NCBI RefSeq assembly: GCF_900537075.1
Contig: NZ_UNRA01000001.1
Span: 1,512,191-1,576,190 of the forward strand
Origin: Tropicibacter sp. Alg240-R139
GTDB taxonomy: Bacteria; Pseudomonadota; Alphaproteobacteria; Rhodobacterales; Rhodobacteraceae
Reading direction: 5' to 3'
Length of the DNA stretch: 64,000 nucleotides
The notes below the pieces were generated by a model that saw only the letters and a list, made by a program, of their open reading frames with translations, ran no database searches and was not told the origin of the DNA. Each line of letters begins with the position of its first letter. Within the stretch, counting starts at the first letter, position 1. The position numbers and the translations under genes are program-made. This document shows, piece after piece, positions 25,706-34,540 of the stretch.

Positions 25706-26323
25706 ATGACCCGATTGATCCGCTTCAACAAACCTTTTGACGTATTGCCTCAGTTTACCGACCGGGCCAATGCCGACAGCCCTCGCAGCACATTGTCAGA
25801 TTACGTCGATGTGCCCCGTGTTTATCCTGCCGGGCGGTTGGACCGCGACAGCGAGGGGTTGATGCTGTTGACCGACGACGGCAAGCTTCAAGCGCAGATT
25901 TCTGACCCCAAGCACAAGATGCCCAAGACGTATTGGGTTCAGGTCGAAGGTAGCCCAGATCCCCACACCCTCGAGGCCCTGCGAGAGGGGATCGAGCTCA
26001 AAGATGGCGTGACGAGCCCTGCCAAGGCTCGGCAAATGAATGAGCCACAAGACCTGTGGGCCAGGACGCCACCTATTCGGACGCGCAAATCCATCCCAGA
26101 CACCTGGATCGAATTGACCATATTCGAAGGCCGCAATCGGCAAGTCCGGCGCATGACAGCAGCCGTCGGACATCCAACACTGCGATTGATCCGCTACGGC
26201 ATCGGGGCGTGGACCTTGGACGGGTTAAAGAGCGGTGCCTGGGACGAGCTGCAGGTTCCCGTGATCGAGGCAAAGTCTCGTCCAAGTGGCAAGGATCACC
26301 GCAAAACGCACCGGCGTCGCTAA
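25706..26323 (+). CDS. rluE: 23S rRNA pseudouridine synthase, RluE-like
   Basis: RsuA-family pseudouridine synthase of 205 residues from the ATG at 25706 (AAGG six bases upstream; an ATG 12 bases earlier is also possible). The catalytic aspartate is in [20 protein letters not shown] near 43-62; further motifs are KTYWVQVEG near 79 and [20 protein letters not shown] near 145. No S4 domain is present at the N terminus, as in RluE, which modifies U2457 of 23S rRNA in E. coli. The C-terminal tail is very basic ([15 protein letters not shown]). Stands alone between the HNH gene and a repeat. Confidence 0.88.
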   Translation: MTRLIRFNKPFDVLPQFTDRANADSPRSTLSDYVDVPRVYPAGRLDRDSEGLMLLTDDGKLQAQISDPKHKMPKTYWVQVEGSPDPHTLEALREGIELKDGVTSPAKARQMNEPQDLWARTPPIRTRKSIPDTWIELTIFEGRNRQVRRMTAAVGHPTLRLIRYGIGAWTLDGLKSGAWDELQVPVIEAKSRPSGKDHRKTHRRR

Positions 26324-26350
26324 CAACCCAATGACGCTTGCGTTCCACGG

Positions 26351-26428
26351 TGCCGCGCCTCGCCGCAGGCGAGGCGCCCGGCCCAACGCCGTAAAAGCCC
26401 GTCAGGGCATGAATCGGGGGCGGGAGTG
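26351..26428 (+). repeat. Interspersed palindromic repeat, copy 1
   Basis: About 80-bp GC-rich element with a perfect hairpin, GCGCCTCGCC-GCA-GGCGAGGCGC (26355-26377), followed by GGCCCAAC and GCCCGTCAGGGCATG, ending in GGGCGGGAG. The same elements in the same order occur inverted at 29592-29668. It sits in the gap between convergent genes and probably also ends their transcripts. Likely a family-specific repetitive extragenic element present many times in the genome. Confidence 0.8.
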
Positions 26429-26454
26429 CTCCCAGTCTATCCCGTAAGGCAAGC

Positions 26455-26952
26455 TTACTGACGGCTCAGAACAAAACGCTTCGAGATGCGATCAACCGGC
26501 GTCCCATCCCTCAACGGTCGGCCGTGGGCCACAGAATGATCCTGAAACCCCATCTTAGCATAATAGCTTAGTCCCGGCACATTGTCGGCGCGGATTGTGG
26601 CGTTGATCTGAGCATACCCCAGTTTGCGTGCCACCCGCGCGGTTTCAGCAAACAAGGCCCGACCGACGCCGCGCACAACCGGATCTTGCCGGGCGAAACT
26701 GGCAATGTCGGCGCAATCCGGAGGCAAATCCTCGGAGACGCCCAACCATTGAAATCCTACAACCTCTGTGTCTGCATTGACGGCAACGTGGCAACACACC
26801 TGGTCAAGACCAGCGAGAAAGTTCTCGCGGAACAGGGATTCGGAGAACGGGATCTCACGCGCCGTGGTTCCGCCCGCCTCGATTATTTCGTTCAGTATGC
26901 GGCAGCTTTCAGCCGCATCATCCGGCATCATCGGGCGGACGGTCAGTGTCAT
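26455..26952 (-). CDS. GNAT family N-acetyltransferase
   Basis: Acetyltransferase of 165 residues. It opens with LTVRPMMPDDAAESCRILNE, has the acetyl-CoA region around VRGVGRALFAETARVARKLG (about 94-113), where V-R-G-V-G-R stands for the usual Q/R-x-x-G-x-G/A motif, and SYYAKMGFQDHSVAHG near 130. The layout resembles phosphinothricin or methionine sulfone acetyltransferase relatives. The acceptor cannot be deduced. It follows the esterase gene by two bases on the same strand and is the last gene of an alkA-like, esterase, GNAT run. Confidence 0.85.
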   Translation of the reverse strand: MTLTVRPMMPDDAAESCRILNEIIEAGGTTAREIPFSESLFRENFLAGLDQVCCHVAVNADTEVVGFQWLGVSEDLPPDCADIASFARQDPVVRGVGRALFAETARVARKLGYAQINATIRADNVPGLSYYAKMGFQDHSVAHGRPLRDGTPVDRISKRFVLSRQ

Positions 26953-26954
26953 GG

Positions 26955-27620
26955 TTAGAGGCTCAGCTTGTCACGCATAAAGGCCAACGCGACGCTCAGC
27001 CCGTCCGGCGCAATACCGTGGCCTGTGCCCTTCATGACGTGCGCAAAGACTTCTTTGAACTCTGCAGCTTGCAGCGCCTCGGCTGCCTCGGGCAGCGATT
27101 GCGGAGGTACCACATCGTCAGCATCGCCATGCACCAACAAGATTGGCATCCGGCTGACAACCTCGTCCTCTAACGTTTCGGGGCTGAGCAACCGGCCCGA
27201 GAAAGCCACGATCCCGGCAACGGGATCTTCGCGGCGCGGTGCCACGTGCAGGCTCATCATCGTGCCTTGGCTGAAGCCGAACAAAACCACCTGCTCGGGC
27301 AGAACATCCTCGTCCACCATCAGCGCGTCCAGAAAAGCATTGAAGTCATCGACCGCTGACGCCATGCCGCGCATCGCTTCTTCCTCGGACGAGCCATCGA
27401 TCCAGGGAATTGGGAACCACTGAAACCCATTGGGCATTCCGGGGATCTGCTCGGGCGCATCGGGCGACACAAACAGAGTATCCGGCAGATGTTCGGCCAA
27501 AGGATCGGCCAGCCCCAGCAAATCGGCGCCGTTGGCCCCATAGCCGTGCACGAACACCACAACCGAGCGTGTACTGCTCGAAATCGGCTCCTTGCGAAGC
27601 GCGTTCAAAACTCTGGTCAT
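26955..27620 (-). CDS. Alpha/beta hydrolase, phospholipase/carboxylesterase family
   Basis: Serine hydrolase of 221 residues from the ATG at 27620 (AAGG upstream). The oxyanion region VVVFVHGYGANGADLLGLA lies near 20, the nucleophile elbow GFSQGTMMSLH near 119, the acid in HGDADDVVPPQ near 168 and the catalytic His in GTGHGIAPDG near 199. This is the short carboxylesterase/YpfH class. Its start overlaps the upstream glycosylase stop by four bases, and the GNAT gene follows two bases later. Physiological substrate unknown. Confidence 0.88.
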   Translation of the reverse strand: MTRVLNALRKEPISSSTRSVVVFVHGYGANGADLLGLADPLAEHLPDTLFVSPDAPEQIPGMPNGFQWFPIPWIDGSSEEEAMRGMASAVDDFNAFLDALMVDEDVLPEQVVLFGFSQGTMMSLHVAPRREDPVAGIVAFSGRLLSPETLEDEVVSRMPILLVHGDADDVVPPQSLPEAAEALQAAEFKEVFAHVMKGTGHGIAPDGLSVALAFMRDKLSL

Positions 27621-28252
27621 CTGATACCTTCCCTGTCTTTGGCAACGCGGTAATAGGCCCACAAAACCCGCGCTGCAACCGAGCGCCATGGAGACCATGC
27701 TTCGGCGATGGCCCGCATCTCTTTTTCCTTTGGTCGATCCGGCAAGTTATAAAGAACCCGCGCGGCCTCTTGCAGGGCCAGGTCACCGTGCGCAAAGACG
27801 TCTGCCCGCCCCAGCGAAAACATTGCATAGATCTCGGCCGTCCAAACACCAATGCCTGAAACTTCGGTCAAAACCGCAATTACCTCGTCATCGGCTGCGA
27901 TTCGCAAGGCTTTGAAATCAATGCGAGCCTCGGCCATCGCGCGCGCGTAACGCATTTTCTGGCGGCTCAAACCTGCGGCGCGCAGGTCGTTGTCGGTGGC
28001 CCACATAATCTTGCGCGGCCCGGTCAGGCGCGCTTCTTTCATACGTTTCCAGATCGCATTGGCAGAGGCAACGCTCACTTGCTGGCTGACAATTGCACTC
28101 AGGAGCTGTTCAAACCCGTCCGGTCTGCGGCGGAGGGGCAACGGCCCGGTTTGATCCATGGCAAAAGCCATGCGTGGGCAGGCTTCTCGCAACCAATCCG
28201 CACCCTCAATGACACACTCTGGCGTTTCAATAATGCGTCCGATGTTGGTCAT
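27617..28252 (-). CDS. DNA-3-methyladenine glycosylase (AlkA-like, HhH-GPD)
   Basis: Base-excision repair enzyme of 211 residues from the ATG at 28252, chosen because AGGG lies six bases upstream. The helix-hairpin-helix and GPD loop are seen in LTEVSGIGVWTAEIYAMFSL near 128-147 with the catalytic aspartate in DVFAHGDLALQEA near 152. An upstream helix LLSAIVSQQVSVASANAIWK near 53 is the usual family match. AlkA removes alkylated bases and leaves an abasic site. First gene of the glycosylase-esterase-GNAT operon, divergent from the MFS gene. Confidence 0.9.
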   Translation of the reverse strand: MTNIGRIIETPECVIEGADWLREACPRMAFAMDQTGPLPLRRRPDGFEQLLSAIVSQQVSVASANAIWKRMKEARLTGPRKIMWATDNDLRAAGLSRQKMRYARAMAEARIDFKALRIAADDEVIAVLTEVSGIGVWTAEIYAMFSLGRADVFAHGDLALQEAARVLYNLPDRPKEKEMRAIAEAWSPWRSVAARVLWAYYRVAKDREGIR

Positions 28253-28345
28253 ATTCATCCCTAACCAGCCGTCCTGCACCCTACCTGCATCACACCACGT
28301 TTCAACCCGCTTGTGCGCAAACAATTTCAAGGTTACGCATGCGAC

Positions 28346-29575
28346 ATGACCATGACCGCTGCCCCGACCCCATCACCTACAGATGACAGCCGCGCCAAGC
28401 GCAATGTTGCTGTTCTTGTCGCCGCCCAAGCCTTGCTGGGGGCGCAGATGCCGATGATCTTCACGATTGGAGGCCTGGCAGGTCAGTCGCTGGCCAGCAA
28501 CGTTTGCCTCGCCACCTTGCCGATCTCGCTGATCGTTCTGGGGTCGATGCTGACGGCCACGCCAATTTCAGCGATCATGCAGAAATGGGGCCGTCGTTCA
28601 GGCTTTTTGATCGGCAGTGCCGGAGGGGCCGCGGGCGGTCTGGTCGGAGCCTATGGCCTTTATCTGGGATCATTCCCGATTTTCCTGCTCGGCAGTTTCC
28701 TGACCGGAATCTACATGAGCGCGCAAGGGTTCTATCGCTTTGCAGCCGCAGACACCGCGTCCGAGGCATTTCGCCCCAAAGCGATTTCCTATGTTATGGC
28801 GGGCGGACTGGTGTCCGCCGTCATTGGCCCGCAGTTGGTCAAGGCCACCAGCCAGGCCTTTGTGGTGCCCTTTATGGGCACATATCTGACGGTGATCGCG
28901 ATCAATATCATCGGCTCGCTCCTGTTCTTTTTCATAAACATTCCCAAACCCGAAGCCCCGGCAGAAGACGCCCCGAAGGGTCGTACCCGGTGGGAGCTGA
29001 TCACCACTCCACGCATCGCGGTCGCCGTAATCTGTGCCATGGTGTCTTATGCGCTGATGAACTTGGTCATGACCTCGACCCCCTTGGCGGTCGTGGGCTG
29101 CGGCTATACCGAAGGAGATGCTGCGGATGTTGTAACCAGCCACGTCTTGGCAATGTTTGCACCCAGCTTTTTCACCGGCCACCTAATCGCCCGCTTCGGC
29201 GTGGAAAAGATCGTGGCCACCGGCCTTGTCATCCTCGCCGGTGCCGGCGCCGTAGCCCTGCAAGGCGTAGACATCGGCAATTTCTTCATCGCTTTGATCC
29301 TGCTGGGGCTTGGCTGGAACTTTGGGTTCATCGGGGCCACCACCATGCTGGCAGGTGCACATGAACCGCACGAACGGGGTCGTATGCAAGGCCTGAATGA
29401 CCTGTTGGTGTTTGGCGGTGTGACCGTAGCCTCGCTCGCTTCGGGCGGGTTGATGAACTGCTCGGGCGGCTCACCGACCGAGGGGTGGACAGCCGTTAAC
29501 CTGGCGATGGGTCCCTTCTTGGTGTTGGCAGGCGGCGCGTTGATCTGGCTGGTTTTGCGTCCGAAAGAGGCCTAA
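28346..29575 (+). CDS. MFS transporter
   Basis: Major facilitator protein of about 409 residues with twelve hydrophobic segments. The start is uncertain: ATG at 28346 or 28352 is preferred to the longer frame from 28313, which overlaps the divergent glycosylase leader. The loop 2-3 motif is recognisable as ISAIMQKWGRRSGFLIGSAG near 78-97. A central charged loop (PKPEAPAEDAPKGRTRWEL) splits the two halves. Substrate cannot be told; the nearby MarR regulator, convergent across a repeat, could control an efflux pump, but this is only positional. Confidence 0.82.
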   Translation: MTMTAAPTPSPTDDSRAKRNVAVLVAAQALLGAQMPMIFTIGGLAGQSLASNVCLATLPISLIVLGSMLTATPISAIMQKWGRRSGFLIGSAGGAAGGLVGAYGLYLGSFPIFLLGSFLTGIYMSAQGFYRFAAADTASEAFRPKAISYVMAGGLVSAVIGPQLVKATSQAFVVPFMGTYLTVIAINIIGSLLFFFINIPKPEAPAEDAPKGRTRWELITTPRIAVAVICAMVSYALMNLVMTSTPLAVVGCGYTEGDAADVVTSHVLAMFAPSFFTGHLIARFGVEKIVATGLVILAGAGAVALQGVDIGNFFIALILLGLGWNFGFIGATTMLAGAHEPHERGRMQGLNDLLVFGGVTVASLASGGLMNCSGGSPTEGWTAVNLAMGPFLVLAGGALIWLVLRPKEA

Positions 29576-29591
29576 TGCTAGATCTCGAGAC

Positions 29592-29668
29592 GCTCCCGCC
29601 CTCGCTACATGCCCTGACGGGCCCTTGCTCAGTTGGGCCAAGCGCCTCGCCTGCGGCGCGGCGCGGCA
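29592..29668 (-). repeat. Interspersed palindromic repeat, copy 2 (inverted)
   Basis: Reverse complement of the element at 26351. Shared blocks read on the minus strand are TGCCGCGCC, GCCGCAGGCGAGGCGC, GGCCCAAC, GCCCGTCAGGGCATG and GGGCGGGAGCG. The long hairpin has one mismatch in this copy (GCGCCTCGCC against GGCGCGGCGC). It lies directly after the MFS stop and before the convergent MarR gene. Confidence 0.8.
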
Positions 29669-29734
29669 CCGCGATACGGAACCGGATGACTTCCGCGGTA
29701 TTCGTCGACCGGTTAATGCGGCAACTGACGTGCG

Positions 29735-30157
29735 TCAGTTCTTGCGAGACACACCATTGACAATGTCGAGACATCCCGTCTCGATCGCGGATAGCATGCC
29801 TGCATCAATGTGCGGACGGTAGATAACCCACATCCGGGCACGTATCTCACGCCCTTTGGCCGTGATCCGCAGAACCTTGCCACGCCTGTCATCTGCGGCC
29901 TTCTCGCGCGTCAGCAGCCCCTCTTCAGCCATACGCACCACCTGGCGCGAAAAGCTGGATTGATCGAACAACAATCGCTCTTCCAACCGGACCGGGCGCA
30001 ACCCATCGGGATGCTGCTCCAATTCCCACAGGACATCGTACCAATTGAGCTTAGGCAGACCCGCGGTAACAAGCGCGCGCTCAACATCGCGATAAATACG
30101 TGTCCTTACCCGATTGAGGGCAATCCAAGCCCGTTCGCGCGTCTCGAAATCAGTCAC
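29735..30157 (-). CDS. MarR family transcriptional regulator
   Basis: Regulator of 140 residues. The winged helix includes LNWYDVLWELEQHPDGLRPV near 37, FDQSSFSRQVVRMAEEGLLT near 64 and the wing ADDRRGKVLRITAKGREI near 87, all matching MarR. These proteins usually repress genes for efflux or aromatic compound handling and release DNA on ligand binding. No divergent target is adjacent: upstream is the NDUFAF6-like gene on the same strand, downstream the convergent MFS gene. Its regulon is unknown. Confidence 0.9.
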   Translation of the reverse strand: MTDFETRERAWIALNRVRTRIYRDVERALVTAGLPKLNWYDVLWELEQHPDGLRPVRLEERLLFDQSSFSRQVVRMAEEGLLTREKAADDRRGKVLRITAKGREIRARMWVIYRPHIDAGMLSAIETGCLDIVNGVSRKN

Positions 30158-30238
30158 ATGGGCCCCTTTGAGGTGAACCGTGTCATTTCAAGGAAAATAC
30201 ATCCATATTCGAAATGTTTGAACAAGCCCCATTGCAAT

Positions 30239-31015
30239 TCACCACCGTCCACTGGCCGCAACCCAAGCCAAGTGCAGGCGAGTGCTGACCTCACCGAGCG
30301 CCAAATCCCCTGCAGCAACGCTTCCGGGATTAGCAATCGCCCGTTTCAACACACTCTCTGCCTGCCATCCCGCCAACAACGCTGCACGCGCCGGAGCAGA
30401 TACGGCCCACCGATTGGTCCGCGCCTTGACCAGCCGGTCTAACGCCCTTTCCGCCAACGTTCTCACAGCATTCGGCGTGCCATCAAGCAACGGTATCCGC
30501 CCGCGTGCCTCTAGCTCAGGGATGGCTCGCAACCATCCCGCGATACCGACTGCGTAGGCAAAATCCTGTACGACCTCACCCTCAGCAGGACCCAGGGCCT
30601 GAGCCGCTGCCACCATCAGATTGCCGGAACTGCAAGTGATGTAACGATCGAAATGCCCACCATCCTCGAAAGGATCTTTGTATACATCCCAACGCCTTAC
30701 AGAAACATACTCGTCCAAGATTGCTGCCAGATGCGGAGACAGGACACCGGCCAGGGGCGTCACGACTTCATGCCGCCGTACAGGGCCACCATCTGCGATT
30801 TCCTGCAGGGCGTCCCGCCACCACTGCAGGCGCATTTCAGCGATCATCGGCTCTTGCGTAACCCACGGGGCGCGCGTGACTTCGACGTTCAGGGCATAGA
30901 GCGGAAAGAGCACCGCCCGCGCCGCCACGGGCGCAGCCATCGCCGCGCGAAACCGCTCGGGGTCTGCCTTTTCGACCAGGGCCGCGCAGGCGTTCAGATC
31001 CGCATCAAATTCCAT
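30239..31015 (-). CDS. Squalene/phytoene synthase-like protein, NDUFAF6 type
   Basis: Protein of 258 residues with the isoprenyl synthase fold: RAVLFPLYALNVEVTRAPW near 34-52, MRLQWWRDALQEIADG near 61 and YAVGIAGWLRAIPELEARGR near 153. The Asp-rich motifs that bind the diphosphate magnesium in true phytoene synthases (DxxxD) are not evident: the first site reads RDALQE and the second has no acidic pair. It thus resembles the NDUFAF6 group, which in eukaryotes is needed for complex I assembly. No carotenoid genes are nearby. It follows cimA by 24 bp and is probably in its operon. Confidence 0.8.
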   Translation of the reverse strand: MEFDADLNACAALVEKADPERFRAAMAAPVAARAVLFPLYALNVEVTRAPWVTQEPMIAEMRLQWWRDALQEIADGGPVRRHEVVTPLAGVLSPHLAAILDEYVSVRRWDVYKDPFEDGGHFDRYITCSSGNLMVAAAQALGPAEGEVVQDFAYAVGIAGWLRAIPELEARGRIPLLDGTPNAVRTLAERALDRLVKARTNRWAVSAPARAALLAGWQAESVLKRAIANPGSVAAGDLALGEVSTRLHLAWVAASGRW

Positions 31016-31039
31016 AATCTGCTGCTCCTGCGACGATGC

Positions 31040-32656
31040 TCAACCCGCGACGTCGCGGATCAATTTCCATTGGATCGCGTCCAGCAGCGCCTCAAACGAG
31101 GCGTCAACGATATTTGCACTGACCCCGACAGTCGACCAATGTCGCCCCTGCCCGTCTTCGCTGTCGATAATGACGCGCGTGACGGCCTCGGTCCCGCCTT
31201 GGGTGATCCGTACCTTGAAATCGACCAGCTTCATGTCACTTAAGGCCGCAGAGTACTGCCCCAGATCCTTGGCCAGCGCCTTGGCCAGCGCGTTCACCGG
31301 TCCCCGGTCGCTGCCAGTGTCATCCATGCTTTCGCTGACCGAGAGCTTTTTCTCGCCATCCACCTTCACCACGACAACCGCCTCGGACAGGCTGACCATC
31401 TTGTTGTATTTGTTCTTGCGCCGCTCGACCGTGACCTTGTAGCGCTTGACCTCAAAGAACCGCGGCAACTGCCCCAACTCTTCGCGCGCCAACAGCTCGA
31501 AGCTCGCCTGCGCGGTGTCATAGGAATACCCTTCGCCTTCGCGCATCTTGATCCGTTCCAGAATGCGGCCCAAGGCGGGGTCGCCCTTTTCCACGCTCAT
31601 ACCCGCATCCGCCAGACGCTTACGCAGGTTCGACTGTCCGGCCTGGTTCGACATCGGGATGATACGCGCATTACCGACCACGCTGGGGTCGACGTGTTCA
31701 TAGGTCGACGGGTCCTTGAGGATCGCGCTCGCATGCAGCCCTGCCTTATGCGCAAAAGCCGAGGCCCCCACGTAAGCCGCCTGTTTCGATGGCACCCGGT
31801 TCAGGATGTCATCGAGCATCCGGCTGATGCGCGTCAATTCGGCCAGCGCTTCATGGCTCACGCCGATCTCGAACGTGCTGGCATAAGGCTCCTTCAGCAG
31901 CAGCGTCGGGATCAGCGCAGTCAGATTGGCGTTGCCGCAGCGTTCGCCAAGGCCGTTGAGCGTCCCCTGGATCTGCCGCGCGCCTGCGTCCACCGCTGCC
32001 AGCGAGCAGGCCACCGCCTGTTCGGTGTCGTTGTGGGTGTGGATGCCCAGCCGGTCGCCGGGAATTCCGGCGGTGATGACTTCGGACACGATCCGGCCCA
32101 CTTCGGACGGTAATGCACCGCCATTGGTGTCACACAGAACGATCCACCGCGCGCCAGCCTCCAGCGCCGCCTTGCAGACCGAGATCGCATATTCGGGGTT
32201 GTCCTTGTAGCCGTCAAAGAAATGCTCGGCATCATACAACGCCTCGCGGTCCTGTCCGACGATATGTGCCATGGATGCGGCGACATTGTCGGTGTTTTCT
32301 TCCAACGGAATGCCAAGCGCTTCGGTCACGTGGTAGTCATGCGATTTACCGACCAGACAGACAGCACCCGTGCCCGCGTTCAGCACCGCCGCCAGCACAT
32401 CGTCATTGGCGGCTGAGCGGCCCGAGCGTTTGGTCATGCCAAAGGCGGTCAGCATCGAGCGGGTCTTTGGGACCTCGTCAAAAAAGGCGCTGTCAGTGGG
32501 GTTCGCCCCGGGCCAGCCGCCTTCAATGTAGTCAATACCAAGGGAATCGAGCGCCTGTGTAATCTGCACCTTCTCGGCGGTCGAGAATTGCACGCCCTGC
32601 GTCTGCTGCCCGTCACGCAGGGTGGTGTCATAAAGATAAAGGCGTTCCTTGGTCAT
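31040..32656 (-). CDS. cimA: Citramalate synthase
   Basis: Makes (R)-citramalate from pyruvate and acetyl-CoA, opening the threonine-independent isoleucine route. The 538-residue protein has the HMGL-like catalytic domain, starting LYLYDTTLRDGQQTQGVQFS and with the metal-site pattern GIHTHNDTEQAVACSLAAVD near 205, followed by the C-terminal LeuA-type allosteric domain (from about 410). Its length and the TLRDGQQTQG form separate CimA from 2-isopropylmalate synthase (LRDGEQ). It is transcribed with cysS upstream, across a 110-bp gap filled with GC palindromes, and the NDUFAF6-like gene downstream. Confidence 0.92.
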   Translation of the reverse strand: MTKERLYLYDTTLRDGQQTQGVQFSTAEKVQITQALDSLGIDYIEGGWPGANPTDSAFFDEVPKTRSMLTAFGMTKRSGRSAANDDVLAAVLNAGTGAVCLVGKSHDYHVTEALGIPLEENTDNVAASMAHIVGQDREALYDAEHFFDGYKDNPEYAISVCKAALEAGARWIVLCDTNGGALPSEVGRIVSEVITAGIPGDRLGIHTHNDTEQAVACSLAAVDAGARQIQGTLNGLGERCGNANLTALIPTLLLKEPYASTFEIGVSHEALAELTRISRMLDDILNRVPSKQAAYVGASAFAHKAGLHASAILKDPSTYEHVDPSVVGNARIIPMSNQAGQSNLRKRLADAGMSVEKGDPALGRILERIKMREGEGYSYDTAQASFELLAREELGQLPRFFEVKRYKVTVERRKNKYNKMVSLSEAVVVVKVDGEKKLSVSESMDDTGSDRGPVNALAKALAKDLGQYSAALSDMKLVDFKVRITQGGTEAVTRVIIDSEDGQGRHWSTVGVSANIVDASFEALLDAIQWKLIRDVAG

Positions 32657-32708
32657 TCTTCTGGCTCTCTGGCTAGATCGGGCAGTGCCCGGCCGCGGGT
32701 GGGTGCAA

Positions 32709-32756
32709 AGCGCCCGCCCATGGGGGCGGTCGGGCGCTGCCCGGGCTAGCCCGGGC
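32709..32756. repeat. Adjacent GC-rich palindromes between cysS and cimA
   Basis: Two inverted repeats fill the gap. AGCGCCCG pairs with CGGGCGCT (32709-32716 and 32731-32738) around a GCCCATGGGGGC-like core, and directly after stands the perfect 18-bp palindrome GCCCGGGCTAGCCCGGGC (32739-32756). No U-run follows on either strand, so a repeat element or mRNA-processing structure is as likely as a terminator. Confidence 0.65.
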
Positions 32757-32766
32757 GGGACAGTGG

Positions 32767-34314
32767 CTAGATGTTCTCCAGTTTCGAAGAATCAAAATCT
32801 GAAGCGGGAACTAGCTCAACAGAATCTCGACTCATCCTCACCTCCAAGCCTGCGTTAACAAGCACTGATTTGAAATCATCCAACTCTGAAAAGTTCTTTG
32901 TTTGCATTGCATCAGATCGTAGTTCTTGAAAACGCAGAGCCAGCTCAACAAGCGTTTCGGCAATTCGTTCAGAAACGTTGTCGGAAACTTCTAACCCAAC
33001 GTTTGCCCCAATGTTGCTCCCAAGCGTAGTCATATGAAACTGCTGGAACTTCTCAACAATTCTCTCGGGAGCGAAACCCAAAATCTCTAACGCCGCCGCC
33101 AGCTCGGAAATTTGAGCATTCTTTAAGTACTTTCGGACGTGAGTAATCGCGAGCGGCGTATTCAGATCGTCCGCAAGTGCACTCAAAAACTCTTGAGGTA
33201 GTTCACCAAAGGATTGATTGGGCCGGTTTTTTTCAAGTCCCGGACGACCAAGAACTTGAGCTATTTTGGTAAGCGTCTGTCGTGCCTCCTTTGCCTTCTT
33301 CTCAGTCCAATCCATCGGCTTGCGATAGTGGGTCTGCAAAAACACAAAGCGGATCACCTCACCCGGCACGCCCTGATCCAACAGGTCGCGGACGGTGAAG
33401 AAGTTGCCAAGCGACTTGGACATCTTTTTGCCCTCGACCTGCAGCATCTCGTTGTGCAGCCAGTAGTTAGCGAAAGTATCGTCTCCATGCGCGCAGCAGC
33501 TTTGCGCAATCTCGTTTTCGTGGTGCGGGAACATCAAGTCATTACCGCCCCCATGAATGTCGAAAGTATGGGGCTTAGCCAATGCCGCTTCTGAAAGAAG
33601 GCCCCGTTCAAGCGGCTGTTTCCACAGTAGATCTTCGGCCATAGCCGAGCATTCGATGTGCCAGCCCGGACGGCCCCGGCCCCAAGGGCTGTCCCAACCG
33701 GGCTGTTCATCGGTCGACGGTTTCCACAGCACAAAGTCCATCGGGTTCTTTTTATACGGCGCGACTTCGACCCGCGCGCCTGCGATCATGTCATCGACCG
33801 AGCGGCCCGAAAGTTTGCCGTAATGTTCTTTCCATGAATCCACGGCAAACAGCACGTGCCCCTCGGCAGCATAGGCATGACCTTTGGCGATCAGGTCTTC
33901 GTTCATCGCAATCATCTGGGCAATGTACTGTGTTGCGCGCGGCATGTGGTTGGGTTCCATCGCCCCCAACGCGCCCATATCCTTTAGATACCAATCAATG
34001 GTCTCTTCGGTTCGTTCGCGCACCAACTCTTCTAATGTGCCCGCGGCTCCGGCCTCTTTGCGGGTCTGGGCAGTGGCGTTGATCTTGTCGTCCACGTCGG
34101 TGAAGTTGCGCACGTATTTGACGTGTTCCGCGCCAAAAACATGACGCAGCAAACGATAGAGTACGTCAAACACCACCACGGGACGTGCGTTGCCCAGATG
34201 GGCGCGGTCATAGACAGTGGGCCCACAGACATACATCCGCACGTTTTCAGGATCGATCGGAACAAAATCCTCTTTTGTCCGGCTCTTGGTGTTGTGCAGT
34301 TTGATCGTCGTCAT
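32767..34314 (-). CDS. cysS: Cysteinyl-tRNA synthetase
   Basis: Charges tRNA-Cys. The 515-residue protein has the class I motifs HLGNAR (HIGH-type, near 40) and KKMSKSLGN near 278, the zinc ligands in [18 protein letters not shown] and [15 protein letters not shown], and the anticodon-side helix bundle with [12 protein letters not shown] near 368. It is longer than many bacterial CysRS, and its C-terminal third differs in style: bases 32767 to about 33290 are visibly more AT-rich (by hand 24 of 60 G+C at 32881-32940 against 37 of 60 at 33361-33420). The reading frame is intact, so the enzyme is probably active; the tail may have been replaced by recombination. Confidence 0.94.
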   Translation of the reverse strand: MTTIKLHNTKSRTKEDFVPIDPENVRMYVCGPTVYDRAHLGNARPVVVFDVLYRLLRHVFGAEHVKYVRNFTDVDDKINATAQTRKEAGAAGTLEELVRERTEETIDWYLKDMGALGAMEPNHMPRATQYIAQMIAMNEDLIAKGHAYAAEGHVLFAVDSWKEHYGKLSGRSVDDMIAGARVEVAPYKKNPMDFVLWKPSTDEQPGWDSPWGRGRPGWHIECSAMAEDLLWKQPLERGLLSEAALAKPHTFDIHGGGNDLMFPHHENEIAQSCCAHGDDTFANYWLHNEMLQVEGKKMSKSLGNFFTVRDLLDQGVPGEVIRFVFLQTHYRKPMDWTEKKAKEARQTLTKIAQVLGRPGLEKNRPNQSFGELPQEFLSALADDLNTPLAITHVRKYLKNAQISELAAALEILGFAPERIVEKFQQFHMTTLGSNIGANVGLEVSDNVSERIAETLVELALRFQELRSDAMQTKNFSELDDFKSVLVNAGLEVRMSRDSVELVPASDFDSSKLENI

Positions 34315-34540
34315 GTCTTTGATCCTCAGGAACAGGCTCGGGTCACCACAGGGCGCTTATGGCCGCGGGCTTAGCAAGTTGTCTTGTAAATGAAAACGAA
34401 AGAAACCAGCCCGCGACGATGTCAGCAGGTAATGCAGCAGATAATGATGCAAATGGTCTGGTTCATGTGTCCCGCATAACATGGCCCGATCAATCCGCCA
34501 AGTCTTGAGTGAACGTCTTCCTTAAGTCACACTGCCGAAC

